Assembly (NCBI RefSeq): GCF_015694735.1
Contig: NZ_JADQDP010000004.1
Span: forward strand, 62,001-126,000
Direction of reading: 5' to 3'
DNA from: Hymenobacter properus
GTDB lineage: Bacteria > Bacteroidota > Bacteroidia > Cytophagales > Hymenobacteraceae
Length of the DNA: 64,000 bases
Shown: in pieces, positions 8,020 through 16,562 of the stretch
How the letters are laid out: each line of letters begins with the position of its first letter
How positions within the stretch are numbered: the stretch's first letter is position 1
Notes under the pieces: generated by a model
Told to the model about the DNA's origin: nothing
The model's database searches: none
The model's input: the letters and a program-made list of their open reading frames with translations, nothing else
Made by a program: the position numbers and the translations under genes

Positions 8020-8721
8020 ATGAGTCCCGAACAACTTAATGCGTTAAGCAAATGGCTGATGCATTTGAATCAGGCCAGCATCATTGTGCCCATGGCCATG
8101 GTGTGGATGCGCCGAAAGCACTTTGCTCCCGCAGTGAAGCTGCTGAGCAACTACGTGTACCTGTCGGCTTTTTGCTCGTTTGGCATCAATTTCCTCTACC
8201 CATCGGTTTTTGCAACCAATTATTGGTTTCTTGCTGGGTTCAACCTCGGTAAAACGCTGCTGCTGGGAGCGGTTTACTATTTAGTAATGGAGTCGGCGCC
8301 TCTGCGGCGGGTGGTGCTCAACACCTCGCTGGTGGCGATGCTGTGCGTCCTCTCCGTATTCAGCTACGATACCTACGCCGGTGTCACCTGTGCCCGGCTG
8401 ACCCAATGCGCGGTGCTAGCGGGATTTGCCATGTTGTACCTGGAGCAAACCATCATCCGCCCAGCTCTCCGCCGGACCTGGCAAGACCCCATTTGGCTGC
8501 TCAGCGTGGGGCAGCTGCTTTACTCGGCAGGCACAGTCACGGCATTTAGTTTCGACTATTTTTCAGTCACTATTTACGACCAGAGTTCCAAGGCTTTGGT
8601 ATCTGCCACGTTGGGCCTGGTATTCAACGTGTTCCTGACCCTTGCTTTCCGGCGCGCCAGGCGCACGGCGGCCAAGGCGGCCACACGGCCCGCGCTGGCG
8701 GTGCAGCCAGCGCGGGCATAA
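8020..8721 (+). CDS. Polytopic inner-membrane protein of unknown function
   Basis: A 233-residue protein with about six or seven hydrophobic segments (near residues 17-30, 45-62, 67-87, 97-116, 122-140, 158-178 and 190-208) and a basic C-terminus rich in Arg/Ala. No catalytic motif is visible. It lies 28 bp after the small protein and about 200 bp before a histidine kinase gene that itself has only one short membrane segment. A sensory or accessory membrane role for that two-component system is a possible inference from context only. Confidence 0.72.
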   Translation: MSPEQLNALSKWLMHLNQASIIVPMAMVWMRRKHFAPAVKLLSNYVYLSAFCSFGINFLYPSVFATNYWFLAGFNLGKTLLLGAVYYLVMESAPLRRVVLNTSLVAMLCVLSVFSYDTYAGVTCARLTQCAVLAGFAMLYLEQTIIRPALRRTWQDPIWLLSVGQLLYSAGTVTAFSFDYFSVTIYDQSSKALVSATLGLVFNVFLTLAFRRARRTAAKAATRPALAVQPARA

Positions 8722-8924
8722 CTGCTTATTAATAAGCAGATTTATTTATAACCTTTCTTTCCTTCGCTCCCCCGAGGGGAAGGAGGCTTGGCTTTGCGAA
8801 TATTCTTTCGCTGCAACCTCTACCTTGGCCTCTGCGCTACAAATCCCGGAGCTTGGGCAGGGCCCGACGGTTTGGTGGCTTTTTTCTACTACTTTGCGCG
8901 TCCGGCTCGCTACGGAGCTTTCAT

Positions 8925-9746
8925 GTGAACTCATTTTTCCCGCTGTTGCTACTTACTCCTACTTTACTCTTGCTCGTGCTCGGGCTGGTGTGGTTCGTGG
9001 TACGCTACCAACGCGGGCAGCTCCGGCAGCAGCAAGAGTTGGCCCAGCTGCAGGAAGCTGCGCAGCAGCAGGCCCTAGCCGCAGCGCTGGTAGCCCAGGA
9101 AGATGAGCGCCAACGCATTGCCGGCGAGTTGCACGACGGCGTGGGTACTATTCTGGCGCTGGCCAAGCTGCACTTATTTGCCCCGGGCAGCCCGCCGGCT
9201 CCCGAAGCCAGCGCCCTCATCGACCAGGCCGTGGCCGAAGTGCGCCGCATTTCGCGCAACCTGCAGCCGGCCACCTTGCAGCAGCTAGGCCTGGCTCAGG
9301 CGCTACGTGCGCTGGTGCAGGCCGTGCCCGCCGACCACGGCCCCGAGGTGCGCCTGGAGCAGGAGGGCCAGCTCGGCCGCCTCATCCCCCCGCACGAGCT
9401 GATGGTGTACCGCATTGCCCAAGAGCTGCTCACCAACGGCCTGACGCACGCCCAGGCGCCGCATATTTTGCTGCGAGTGGGCGCCACCCCGGGCCTGCTC
9501 ACCCTCACTTATTCCGACGACGGCCGGGGCTTCGACCTGGCGGCGCTGGAAGAGATGCCGCCGCCCGGGCCCCACGGCCAGCCCGTGGGCATGGGCCTCA
9601 TCAATTTGCGCAGCCGCGTGGCCGTACTGGGTGGCCAGTTGCATTATCATTCCGAACCGGGCGCCGGCACGCGCGTCGAGGCCATTTTGCCTGTGACGCT
9701 GCTGCCAGCCGGCACGCCCACCCCCACTTTTACGCTTAACTCATGA
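8925..9746 (+). CDS. NarL/DesK-type sensor histidine kinase
   Basis: A 273-residue membrane-anchored kinase that autophosphorylates on His and passes phosphate to its response regulator. One N-terminal membrane helix (about residues 2-26) is followed by a Gln-rich coiled coil (30-58). The HisKA_3 dimerisation motif is DERQRIAGELHDGVG with phospho-His70. The HATPase_c domain has an N box (ELLTNGLTHA) and a G1 box (DDGRGFD), then GMGLINLRSRV and a G-rich lid PGAGTRV. The frame could start at a TTG at 8853, but the GTG at 8925 gives a short positive-inside start directly before the membrane helix. The extracellular sensing part is almost absent, so the signal may come through another protein. 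The stop codon overlaps the next start (ATGA, 9743-9746). Confidence 0.88.
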   Translation: MNSFFPLLLLTPTLLLLVLGLVWFVVRYQRGQLRQQQELAQLQEAAQQQALAAALVAQEDERQRIAGELHDGVGTILALAKLHLFAPGSPPAPEASALIDQAVAEVRRISRNLQPATLQQLGLAQALRALVQAVPADHGPEVRLEQEGQLGRLIPPHELMVYRIAQELLTNGLTHAQAPHILLRVGATPGLLTLTYSDDGRGFDLAALEEMPPPGPHGQPVGMGLINLRSRVAVLGGQLHYHSEPGAGTRVEAILPVTLLPAGTPTPTFTLNS

Positions 9747-10156
9747 ATACTTCCTCTGCTTCCGCGGCCGGGGCCGGTACCGTACGGCTAGCCATCGTCG
9801 ACGACCACATCCTGTTTCGCAAAGGCCTGCGCGCCTTGCTCAGCGGCTACGCGGGCATCGAGGTGGTGTGCGAAGCCGGCAACGGCCAGGAGCTGCTCGA
9901 GCTGCTCGACCAGGGCAGCCGCCCCAACGTGGTGCTCATGGACATGCAAATGCCCATCCTCGACGGCCTGCAAACCACCCGCCTGCTCCGCACGCAGTTT
10001 CCCAACGTGCGCGTCGTCATCATCTCCATGCACGACGACCCCTCGCTGGTGAGCACCGTGCTGGCCGAAGGCGCCCACAGCTACCTGGTGAAAAACACCT
10101 CACCCGAAGAAATGCGCAGCGCCGTTCTGGCCGCTGCTGCAGCCGGAAATAGGTAA
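9743..10156 (+). CDS. Response regulator reduced to its receiver domain (output domain missing)
   Basis: A 137-residue receiver with all phosphorylation residues: acidic pair Asp20/Asp21, phospho-acceptor Asp67 (LMDMQMP), Ser95 and Lys117. The sequence is of the NarL/FixJ type, in which a LuxR-type helix-turn-helix normally follows after about residue 140. Here the frame stops just where the linker should begin (after AAAAAGNR), and a perfect 41-bp inverted repeat begins seven bases after the stop. No trace of the helix-turn-helix is seen before the opposite gene's stop at 10276. It overlaps the kinase gene by 4 bp. Either it is a truncated remnant of a full regulator or it works as a single-domain receiver; truncation seems more likely. 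Confidence 0.85.
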   Translation: MNTSSASAAGAGTVRLAIVDDHILFRKGLRALLSGYAGIEVVCEAGNGQELLELLDQGSRPNVVLMDMQMPILDGLQTTRLLRTQFPNVRVVIISMHDDPSLVSTVLAEGAHSYLVKNTSPEEMRSAVLAAAAAGNR

Positions 10157-10162
10157 ATAATA

Positions 10163-10269
10163 AAAGGCAGATAGAAAGAGGGGGAGACGGGGAGTTTGAT
10201 GTTTTGGCGACGCTGACCGCGCCATTTGAACATCAAACTCCCCGTCTCCCCCTCTTTCTATCTGCCTTT
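10163..10269. repeat. Perfect 41-bp inverted repeat between convergent genes
   Basis: The arms at 10163-10203 and 10229-10269 are perfectly complementary over 41 bases, with a 25-base spacer that can itself form a 5-bp stem (TGGCG/CGCCA). The arm starts AAAGGCAGATAGAAAGAGGG. The ends supply A and T runs, so it could terminate both the response-regulator transcript and the opposing receptor transcript, but the length and perfection exceed an ordinary terminator. The sequence is unrelated to the other palindromes here. Confidence 0.85.
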
Positions 10270-10275
10270 CTTACC

Positions 10276-12966
10276 CTACAGCGTGGCCGAGAGGCCGAGC
10301 GTGAACGTGCGGCCGCGGTTGAAGAATGCCTGCAGCAGGTTCAGGCTGCTGGTGTTGGAGCTCGAACGGTTCGACACGTCCGTGAAATAGAACTCGTTCA
10401 ACACGTTCAGCACGGAGCCCTTGAAGCCGAGGCGCACCCGCTCTTTGAGCACGGGCTTGAAATCGTAGCCAAAGTGAATGTCGAGGTTGCGGGAGGTGGG
10501 CAGGCGGTACGAGTCGGTGCTGGTGGTGGGGTCGAGGATGGTTTCGGGGTTGAAGCTGCTGTAGTACTTGGTGAACAGCAGGAACGACGGCCGGATGTAA
10601 GCCCCGCGGAAGGGCTCGTAGCGCAGGCCCATCTGGAACTGGTTTTGGGCGGCGTCGCCCACGTGCACGTTGTTGAGGTATACCGGCTGGTCTACCGGGC
10701 GGCCGGGAATGAGGAAGCCCGCTTCGTCGGTGTAGTTGGCCAGGCCCTGGCCGGTCCAGCGCCAGTCGCCGAGGGCGATGGCCGCGTTCAGCTGCAGGCG
10801 GCGGCTGATTTCCTGGGCCACGCTCAGCTCGATGCCGGCGTGTCGGGCGTTCACGTTGCGCACCGTGGTATAAATCCGGTCGGTCGAGTTATAGGAGTTG
10901 GTCGACTTGTTGTTCCACAGCGTGTAGTAGGCGTTCAACGTAGCTTTCAGGCTGGGGTAATTGATGCCGTAGCCCACCTCAAAGCTGGTAATGCCTTCGG
11001 GGCGCACGTTGGGGTAGGCGATGCCCTGCGTGGTGTACACTTGGTTGAAGAACGGTACCCGGCTGTTGTAGCCCACGTTGGCAAAGAGGTTGTCGTGCTC
11101 CGTGACGTTGTAGTTAACGCCCGCCTTCACGCTGTAGCCCTTGAAGCGCGCCCAGTCGGTTTGCACAGGGCTGCCGTCGGCTTGCGTCTTCTGGAAATAA
11201 TCGATGCGGCGGTAGCTCACCTGCGACAGCGTGGCGCTCACCACGGCCGATACCAGCGGGGTTTTGTACTCCAGCTGCGAGTAGCCCCCCAGCCAGCGCG
11301 TGTTGCCGTCGTAGTTGTAACTGATTTTGTCGCCCACGCCCAGGCGGGTGCCGGCGGGCGCGTTGGCGTTGTTGATAGGCGCGGCGTAGTCGGCCCCGAG
11401 CAGGTCGCGGACTTCGCGGTAGTGCAGGCCCGTGTACGTGCGGCCGTCAAGGCCGGCCGACAGCGTGAGCTTGTCGGTCAGCAAGTAGTCGCCACCCAAC
11501 ACGAAGCCGTACCAACGGTGGCTGTTCACGGCATTGACGAGCATGGCCGTGGCCGCCCGGGGCTGGCCATACAGGGTATCGATGCGGCCAGTGGTAGCAT
11601 TGCGTTGCGTAGGGTAGTTGCGGATGTTGGCGTTGTAGATGCCCTGGAAATCGGTTTGGCCGTTGCGTTGGGCCAAGGTGCTTGAGTTGCCACTGGTGAG
11701 GCCGGTGCTGCCGCCGCCGTTGCCATACGAGGCATAAAGCACCGTGGAAATGAAGAACCGGTCGTTCACCTGCCACAAATCGTTCAGGTTAATCTGGGGC
11801 TTGTGGTAGAAGTTGGTGCGCTCGTTCAGCACTTCCTGGCCGTTGCTGGTTTTCACGCCGTTGTTGAGGGTATAGCGGTCCAGGGTGCCCCAGTAGGGGT
11901 TGTACTTGAAGCCACGGTCACCGGTACGGTCCAGCAAGATGTCCGGCACGCCCAGCTCACGGGCTTTTTCGTAGGAAATGGTGCTCACGGCTACAGGGAA
12001 AGCCCGCTGCCCGTGCCGCTGCGGCGAGCCCATGCCCGTGAGCGACAAGTTGTGCTTGCCAATGCGCTTGCTCACGTTGCCGAAGTAGGTCCAGGCGTCG
12101 TCGAAAGCTTTGTCAACCCAGCCGTCGGAGGTGCGGCGCGAGCCGTACACGGTCACGGCCCAGTCGCCCTTCAGCTGGCCCGAGCTCAGCATGAGCGAAT
12201 ACTTCTGGTAATTATTGGAGCCGCCTTCCACGCGGGCCAGCACCGATTTTTTGTCGTCGAATCCCCGGGTGAGAACGTTGATGCTGCCGCCCACCGAGGG
12301 CACGGAAATTTTCGAGGCCGACAGGCCGCGCTGCACTTGCAAGGACTTGGTGACGTCGCCCAAATCCCAGTTCGACCAGAACACCTGGCCGGTTTCCATG
12401 TCGTTCACGGGCACGCCGTTTACGAGCACGGCCACGTTGCGCTGGTCGAAGCCGCGCACGTTGATGCGCGAGTCGCCGGTGCCGCCGCCGCCCTGGGTGG
12501 CGTACACGCCGGGCGTCTCGTTGAGAATCATGGGCAGGTCGCGGTTCGAGAGGGTTTCGCGCAGCTTCACCTCGTTCACGGCCGAGAAGGCCACCGGCGT
12601 TTGGCGCTCCTGAGCCTGGCTGGCCACCACCTGCACTTCCTCCAGGCTGGCGTTGTCGGAGCTGAGGGAGAAGGTGACCACCACGCTCTGGGTCGAAATC
12701 TTCACCGTTTGGGTATTCGGCTTGTAACCGATGAAGCTGGCCTGCACGGTGTAGGTGCCGGCCGGCAGGTTGCCGATTTTGTAGCCGCCTTCGGTGTCGG
12801 CGCCGGCGCCGGTGTTCTGGCCGTTGCCCGAAACCTGCACTGTGGCGCCGGGCAGGGTTTCACCCGTCACTTTGTCAAGCACGCGCCCCCGGATGGAAAA
12901 CGTGTTCTGAGCCAGTGCCGGCAAGGACAGCAACACGGCAAATAGAGCAGTAATAAAGTGCTTCAT
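10276..12966 (-). CDS. TonB-dependent outer-membrane receptor with CarboxypepD_reg-like N-terminal domain
   Basis: An 896-residue outer-membrane receptor expected to import a bound ligand using TonB energy. The signal peptide is residues 1-19 (ending LPALAQ). A carboxypeptidase-regulatory-like beta-sandwich covers about residues 22-105 (IRGRVLDKVTGETLPGATV). The plug follows (DLPMILNETPGVYATQGGG, then RINVRGFDQRNVAVLVNGVPVND), and the rest is a 22-strand-type barrel ending in TFTLGLSATL. The upstream in-frame extension of 49 codons is rejected because it covers the promoter. No SusD-like gene is adjacent, so it is not a canonical polysaccharide-utilisation pair, and the ligand cannot be read from context. 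Confidence 0.92.
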   Translation of the reverse strand: MKHFITALFAVLLSLPALAQNTFSIRGRVLDKVTGETLPGATVQVSGNGQNTGAGADTEGGYKIGNLPAGTYTVQASFIGYKPNTQTVKISTQSVVVTFSLSSDNASLEEVQVVASQAQERQTPVAFSAVNEVKLRETLSNRDLPMILNETPGVYATQGGGGTGDSRINVRGFDQRNVAVLVNGVPVNDMETGQVFWSNWDLGDVTKSLQVQRGLSASKISVPSVGGSINVLTRGFDDKKSVLARVEGGSNNYQKYSLMLSSGQLKGDWAVTVYGSRRTSDGWVDKAFDDAWTYFGNVSKRIGKHNLSLTGMGSPQRHGQRAFPVAVSTISYEKARELGVPDILLDRTGDRGFKYNPYWGTLDRYTLNNGVKTSNGQEVLNERTNFYHKPQINLNDLWQVNDRFFISTVLYASYGNGGGSTGLTSGNSSTLAQRNGQTDFQGIYNANIRNYPTQRNATTGRIDTLYGQPRAATAMLVNAVNSHRWYGFVLGGDYLLTDKLTLSAGLDGRTYTGLHYREVRDLLGADYAAPINNANAPAGTRLGVGDKISYNYDGNTRWLGGYSQLEYKTPLVSAVVSATLSQVSYRRIDYFQKTQADGSPVQTDWARFKGYSVKAGVNYNVTEHDNLFANVGYNSRVPFFNQVYTTQGIAYPNVRPEGITSFEVGYGINYPSLKATLNAYYTLWNNKSTNSYNSTDRIYTTVRNVNARHAGIELSVAQEISRRLQLNAAIALGDWRWTGQGLANYTDEAGFLIPGRPVDQPVYLNNVHVGDAAQNQFQMGLRYEPFRGAYIRPSFLLFTKYYSSFNPETILDPTTSTDSYRLPTSRNLDIHFGYDFKPVLKERVRLGFKGSVLNVLNEFYFTDVSNRSSSNTSSLNLLQAFFNRGRTFTLGLSATL

Positions 12967-13002
12967 ATCTAATAAAAGACCTACCGGCACACGCCGGGGG
13001 CT

Positions 13003-13010
13003 ACAAAGAT
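13003..13010 (-). promoter_or_regulatory. -7 box (TATCTTTG) of the TonB-dependent receptor gene
   Basis: A perfect TAnnTTTG match on the minus strand, 36 bases upstream of the receptor ATG at 12966, giving a leader of about 30 bases. It also argues for that ATG over the longer open frame. Confidence 0.6.
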
Positions 13011-13148
13011 AATCAGCCGGCCGGGGCTGGCTATGAGGCGCCTTATTTAAGTCTGCATGAAAGTTTGCTGAAGCCCATTCCGGCACAGCAACGCGCGGCC
13101 CGCTGAGCAGCATTGTCGCAGCTTCTTTTCAAGGCCAATCAAAGTCAG

Positions 13149-13156
13149 TAGTTTTG
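13149..13156 (+). promoter_or_regulatory. -7 box (TAGTTTTG) immediately before the gene at 13161
   Basis: A perfect TAnnTTTG match whose last base is only four bases before the ATG. If used, transcription would start at or within a few bases of the start codon, implying a leaderless or nearly leaderless mRNA. Confidence 0.5.
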
Positions 13157-13160
13157 GCAG

Positions 13161-14681
13161 ATGAGCCACACGCTTTCTTTCTACCCAGCCCCCAAAAGCG
13201 CAAAACAGCAAGCCGCGGCCAAGTGGTGGCGGGCCTTGCGCGGGCTGGCCCTGCTGCTGGCCTACGCCGGAGCTGTGCCGGCTGCGGCGCAAACCGCCCC
13301 TTCGGCCCTGCGCGCGAAAGCCTACATTCTCGACCTGAGCCAGCGACGCATTACGCTGCCGGAGCGCACATTTTACATTGAGCAGGTGGTGGACGGCCGC
13401 GCCGGCCGCCCACCCATCGGCATGATATACCGGGGCATGTACGACAAGCAAGCCCCCGTGCTTTTCCGTCAGAGCCTGGAGGCCGAGCTTGGCACCTGGT
13501 TGCAACAGCAGTTCCCGAAGCGGCCCACCGACCACACGGTGGTGCTGTGCGTGCGCCAGCTGGGGGTGAATGAAACCGTGCGGGGTACCGCCAAAGGGGC
13601 CATTGCCAGCGCCGACCTGGTGGCCGACATCTACGAGCACCAGTCCGATGGCTACCACTTTGTGCGCACCGTGGCCGGCCGCGTCAGCGACCGGGGCATC
13701 GGCGACAACAGCGACCACGCCGAGCACCTGGCTTCGGCACTGTGCATCAGCCTGCTGCAGGTGCTGCCCACCGACTGGGGTCGGCCCCAGCCCGCCCGCA
13801 GCCTAGCCCAGCTGGCCAGCGACAAGCCGCGCGGCATGGCCCGGCCGGCCATCTTGCGGGCCGCCACGCCCCGGCGCGGCTTGTACTTCACCATCGAGCA
13901 GTTCCTGGCCAACCAGCCCGACACCACCGCCGAGCTGCACATCGACACCGTGGGGGTGCACGGCGTGACGACGGTGCTGGAGCCAGGCGTGCCCACCGGC
14001 AACAGCTCAGAATGGAAGGGCACCCCCGTGCTGCGCGCCCGCATGCGCACGGCCAAAGGCGACCGGATTCCGAGCAAAGAAGTGTGGGGCTTTTCGGATG
14101 GCCGCCAGGCTTATTTCCGCCAGATAAACTACTACCGCCCCCTCACCCGGCAAAGCGACTTTTACACGTTTGTAGGGGCCGCGCCGCTTGATGTGACGGC
14201 CGCTAACCGCCGCGCCCTGAACAATGCGATGCAGGGGGCCGCCTCCGGGGGCTTCTACGACTACGGCCCGGCCGGCAACACGGGCCAGCCCATTGTGTAT
14301 TCGCTCGACTTGCGCACGGGCCAAACCGGGCCTTTTCCGGCCCCTGGCCAGGTGGTGAAGCGCGACACCGCTTTTGTGTACGTGTACCGCCCGCTGGGCG
14401 GCAGCGCCGAGCCGCAGCGCGTGCTGCTGAACGACCACCAGATTGGGCAGCTGCAGCCCGGCGAAACCCTGGAGATTCCCTGGCCGCACTTTGGCCGCGC
14501 CATGCGCATTGGGCTGGGCACGCCGGGCGGCCCTGCCCTGCTGCTGACGCCCAGCACGGCCACAGCCACCTATATCCGGTTGTGGCCCACTTCGGCCTTC
14601 ACGCCCTGGCAGCTCATGCCGGCCCAACAGGGCGAGGCCGAGGTAGACGCCCTAGAAAAACGGCGCCAGGAAGCCCGCTAA
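13161..14681 (+). CDS. Exported protein of unknown function
   Basis: A 506-residue protein with a long basic N-terminus and a hydrophobic signal segment (about residues 27-45, ending AAAQT). The mature part has no recognised catalytic motif. It is rich in beta-type segments, contains an early YILDLSQRRITLPERTFYIEQ block, and has a late region (about 415-480) with VYVYRPLGGSAEPQRVLLNDHQ, resembling a small beta sandwich of the DUF2846 kind that binds or presents a lipid/peptide tail; that resemblance is weak. It is a single gene with a box of TAGTTTTG four bases before the ATG. Its stop codon overlaps the stop of the convergent alkyltransferase-like gene by 4 bp. Confidence 0.75.
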   Translation: MSHTLSFYPAPKSAKQQAAAKWWRALRGLALLLAYAGAVPAAAQTAPSALRAKAYILDLSQRRITLPERTFYIEQVVDGRAGRPPIGMIYRGMYDKQAPVLFRQSLEAELGTWLQQQFPKRPTDHTVVLCVRQLGVNETVRGTAKGAIASADLVADIYEHQSDGYHFVRTVAGRVSDRGIGDNSDHAEHLASALCISLLQVLPTDWGRPQPARSLAQLASDKPRGMARPAILRAATPRRGLYFTIEQFLANQPDTTAELHIDTVGVHGVTTVLEPGVPTGNSSEWKGTPVLRARMRTAKGDRIPSKEVWGFSDGRQAYFRQINYYRPLTRQSDFYTFVGAAPLDVTAANRRALNNAMQGAASGGFYDYGPAGNTGQPIVYSLDLRTGQTGPFPAPGQVVKRDTAFVYVYRPLGGSAEPQRVLLNDHQIGQLQPGETLEIPWPHFGRAMRIGLGTPGGPALLLTPSTATATYIRLWPTSAFTPWQLMPAQQGEAEVDALEKRRQEAR

Positions 14682-15034
14682 GCCAGCTCCACGCTGGGGT
14701 CCCAGAACAACTTCGCAAAATCGACCACCCGGTCTTCCTCTACCCGAATGCCTTCGGCTTCGAGGGCTTCCTGCATGGCCGTGGGCGTAGCGTAGTGCAG
14801 GCGGCCGGTGAGGTGGCCCAGGCGGTTGAGCACGCGGTGGGCAGGCACGTACTGGTCGGCGGTGTGAGCGGCCATCATGGCATAGCCCACGGTGCGGGCG
14901 CCGTGGCGGGCACCCAGGTAGTGCGCAATGGCGCCGTAGGTGGTGACACGGCCCCGGGGCACGAGGCGCACCACTTCGTGCACGTCCTGAAAAAAATTGC
15001 GCGGTTCGGGGCTGGGGTCGGCAGTTGGCTTCAT
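14678..15034 (-). CDS. Alkyltransferase-like (ATL) protein, MGMT-related
   Basis: A 118-residue protein with the fold of the DNA-binding domain of O6-alkylguanine-DNA alkyltransferase: VVRLVPRGRVTTYGAIAHYLG (helix-turn-helix with the Arg/Tyr pair), then VGYAMM. The active-site motif PCHRV reads PAHRV, with Ala65 where the acceptor Cys should be. It should therefore bind alkylated guanine and flag it for nucleotide excision repair, without transferring the alkyl group; this follows from what is known of ATL proteins. Length and the missing N-terminal domain fit that subfamily. It is divergent from the efflux operon at 15217 and convergent, with overlapping stops, to the gene before it. Confidence 0.9.
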   Translation of the reverse strand: MKPTADPSPEPRNFFQDVHEVVRLVPRGRVTTYGAIAHYLGARHGARTVGYAMMAAHTADQYVPAHRVLNRLGHLTGRLHYATPTAMQEALEAEGIRVEEDRVVDFAKLFWDPSVELA

Positions 15035-15216
15035 CGGGACGAAGATAGTTTCGGTCAGCGTGGCAGCCTTCTACGTCTATTTTTTGGCCGACGAAGCAAC
15101 CTTTTGGGCCAAATTTGCCCTATTGCTAGTTCTTGCCGGGCTCTGCTCTCCCTGTATTTCCTTACTGCCGAGCCAGCTACCGAACATCTGCCGCCGCTTG
15201 TGCGTTCTGTCCCCCT

Positions 15217-16434
15217 ATGCCTGCTGAAAACCAAACAACTGCCCCGCCCAAAAACTGGGAAACCACTGCTACCCCGCCGCCTACTGCAACGCCGCCTCCC
15301 GCCCCCGCCCCGGAAACGCCCCCGCAACGCAAGCGCGGCTGGATAGGCTGGCTGCTGGCGGCTCTCATTATTGGTGGCATGGCCTGGGCCAAGGTGAAAT
15401 ATTTCCCCAGCCCGACTGCCGGAGAGAAAGGCGGCAAAGGCGGTGCGGCCGGTGGCGGAAAGGGCGGCAAAGGAGGCCCCGGCGGGGGCGGCCCCGGCGC
15501 TAAAGTGCCCGTGCAGGTATATGTAGTGGCCGCCACCAAGCTCTCCGACGAAGTGGCTTCCACCGGCTCCATCATTGCCGATGAGTCGGTGACCATCCAG
15601 AGCGAGATATCCGGCAAAATCACCAGCCTCAACATTCAGGAAGGCAAGCCGGTGCGCAAGGGCCAGTTGCTGTTCACCATCAATGCGGCCGACGTGCAGG
15701 CCCAATTGCAAAAGCAGGAGTACAACATCAAGCTCTACCGCGACCAGGAGCAGCGCCAACGCACGCTACTAGCCAAGGAATACATCAGCCGCCAGGAGTA
15801 CGAGCAGTCGCAAAACGCCCTGCTCACGGCCCAGGCCGACCTAGCCGCCCTGCGCGTGACGCTGGCCAAGGCCTACGTACGGGCCCCGTTCGACGGCATT
15901 CTGGGGCTGCGCAACACGTCGATTGGCGCGTATGTGTCGCCGGGCACGGCCATCACCACGCTCTCGCGGGTGCAGCCGGTGAAGATTGACTTCAACGTGC
16001 CGAGCCGCTTTGCTCAATCGGTGCGGGTGGGCGACCCGGTGATGGTGACCGACGAGGCCAGCGCCAAGCAAATTGAGGCCAAAGTGTACGCCATCAACCC
16101 ACAGATTGACCCGGTGTCGCGCACGCTGCCGGTGCGGGCCATCTATGCAAATAAGAATACCGAGCTGCGCCCCGGCGGCTTCGTGAAGGTGAACCTGGAG
16201 CTGGGTGAAACCGATGAAGCCCTGCAGATTCCGACCGAAGCCGTGGTGCCCGTGGCCAGTGGCTACACGGTGTTTACTGTGAAAAACGGCAAGGCTGCCA
16301 TCCAGCCCGTCAACATCGGTGTGCGCTCGGATAAGGTGATTCAGATTACCAAGGGCCTGGCCGTGGGCGACACCATCATTCGCACCGGTATCCTGCAGGT
16401 GAAAGCCGGGGATAAAGTGGCCATTCAGAAGTAA
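15217..16434 (+). CDS. RND efflux periplasmic adaptor (MexA/AcrA family)
   Basis: A 405-residue membrane-fusion protein linking an inner-membrane RND pump to its TolC channel. A Pro/Thr-rich cytoplasmic start (1-35) precedes a membrane helix (about 46-62, GWIGWLLAALIIGGMAW). A Gly/Lys-rich linker follows (about 68-92, repeated GGKGG). The lipoyl/hairpin/barrel core comes next: VTIQSEISGKITSLNIQEGKPVRKGQ, an alpha hairpin, then AYVRAPFDGILGLRN and a C-terminal membrane-proximal domain. It is anchored by a helix and not by lipid. The ATG at 15217 is chosen because the 28 codons upstream look non-coding. It is the first gene of the operon continuing at 16563 and 19810. Confidence 0.92.
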   Translation: MPAENQTTAPPKNWETTATPPPTATPPPAPAPETPPQRKRGWIGWLLAALIIGGMAWAKVKYFPSPTAGEKGGKGGAAGGGKGGKGGPGGGGPGAKVPVQVYVVAATKLSDEVASTGSIIADESVTIQSEISGKITSLNIQEGKPVRKGQLLFTINAADVQAQLQKQEYNIKLYRDQEQRQRTLLAKEYISRQEYEQSQNALLTAQADLAALRVTLAKAYVRAPFDGILGLRNTSIGAYVSPGTAITTLSRVQPVKIDFNVPSRFAQSVRVGDPVMVTDEASAKQIEAKVYAINPQIDPVSRTLPVRAIYANKNTELRPGGFVKVNLELGETDEALQIPTEAVVPVASGYTVFTVKNGKAAIQPVNIGVRSDKVIQITKGLAVGDTIIRTGILQVKAGDKVAIQK

Positions 16435-16443
16435 TATTTCTAT

Positions 16444-16534
16444 CCTGTCATCCTGAGCGCAGCGAAGGACCTTCTCACGGCTAGACCAGTCGTTGTTGCG
16501 TGAGAAGGTCCTTCGCTGCGCTCAGGATGACAGG
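16444..16534. repeat. Class A palindromic element inside the efflux operon
   Basis: Perfect 36-bp arms (16444-16479 and 16499-16534), with termini CCTGTCATCCTGAGCGCAGC and a 19-base spacer. It fills most of the 128-bp gap between the adaptor and pump genes. As RNA it would form a very stable hairpin inside the operon transcript. Confidence 0.9.
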
Positions 16535-16562
16535 CAATCATTAGCTATAGACCAAACTAAAA

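Noticed and set aside
10204..11685. Long plus-strand open frame opposite the TonB-dependent receptor gene
   Set aside because: It is a GC-rich shadow: compositionally biased (Val/Gly/His/Ala-rich), without any family pattern, and lies entirely over a well-supported minus-strand gene and a palindrome. Similar shadows at 1321-2148, 3550-4824, 11803-12945 and 18606-19625 were left out for the same reason.
10276..12966. SusC-SusD polysaccharide-utilisation locus
   Set aside because: The receptor has no SusD-like partner and no glycoside hydrolase beside it; the pectinesterase is over 10 kb away in its own unit.
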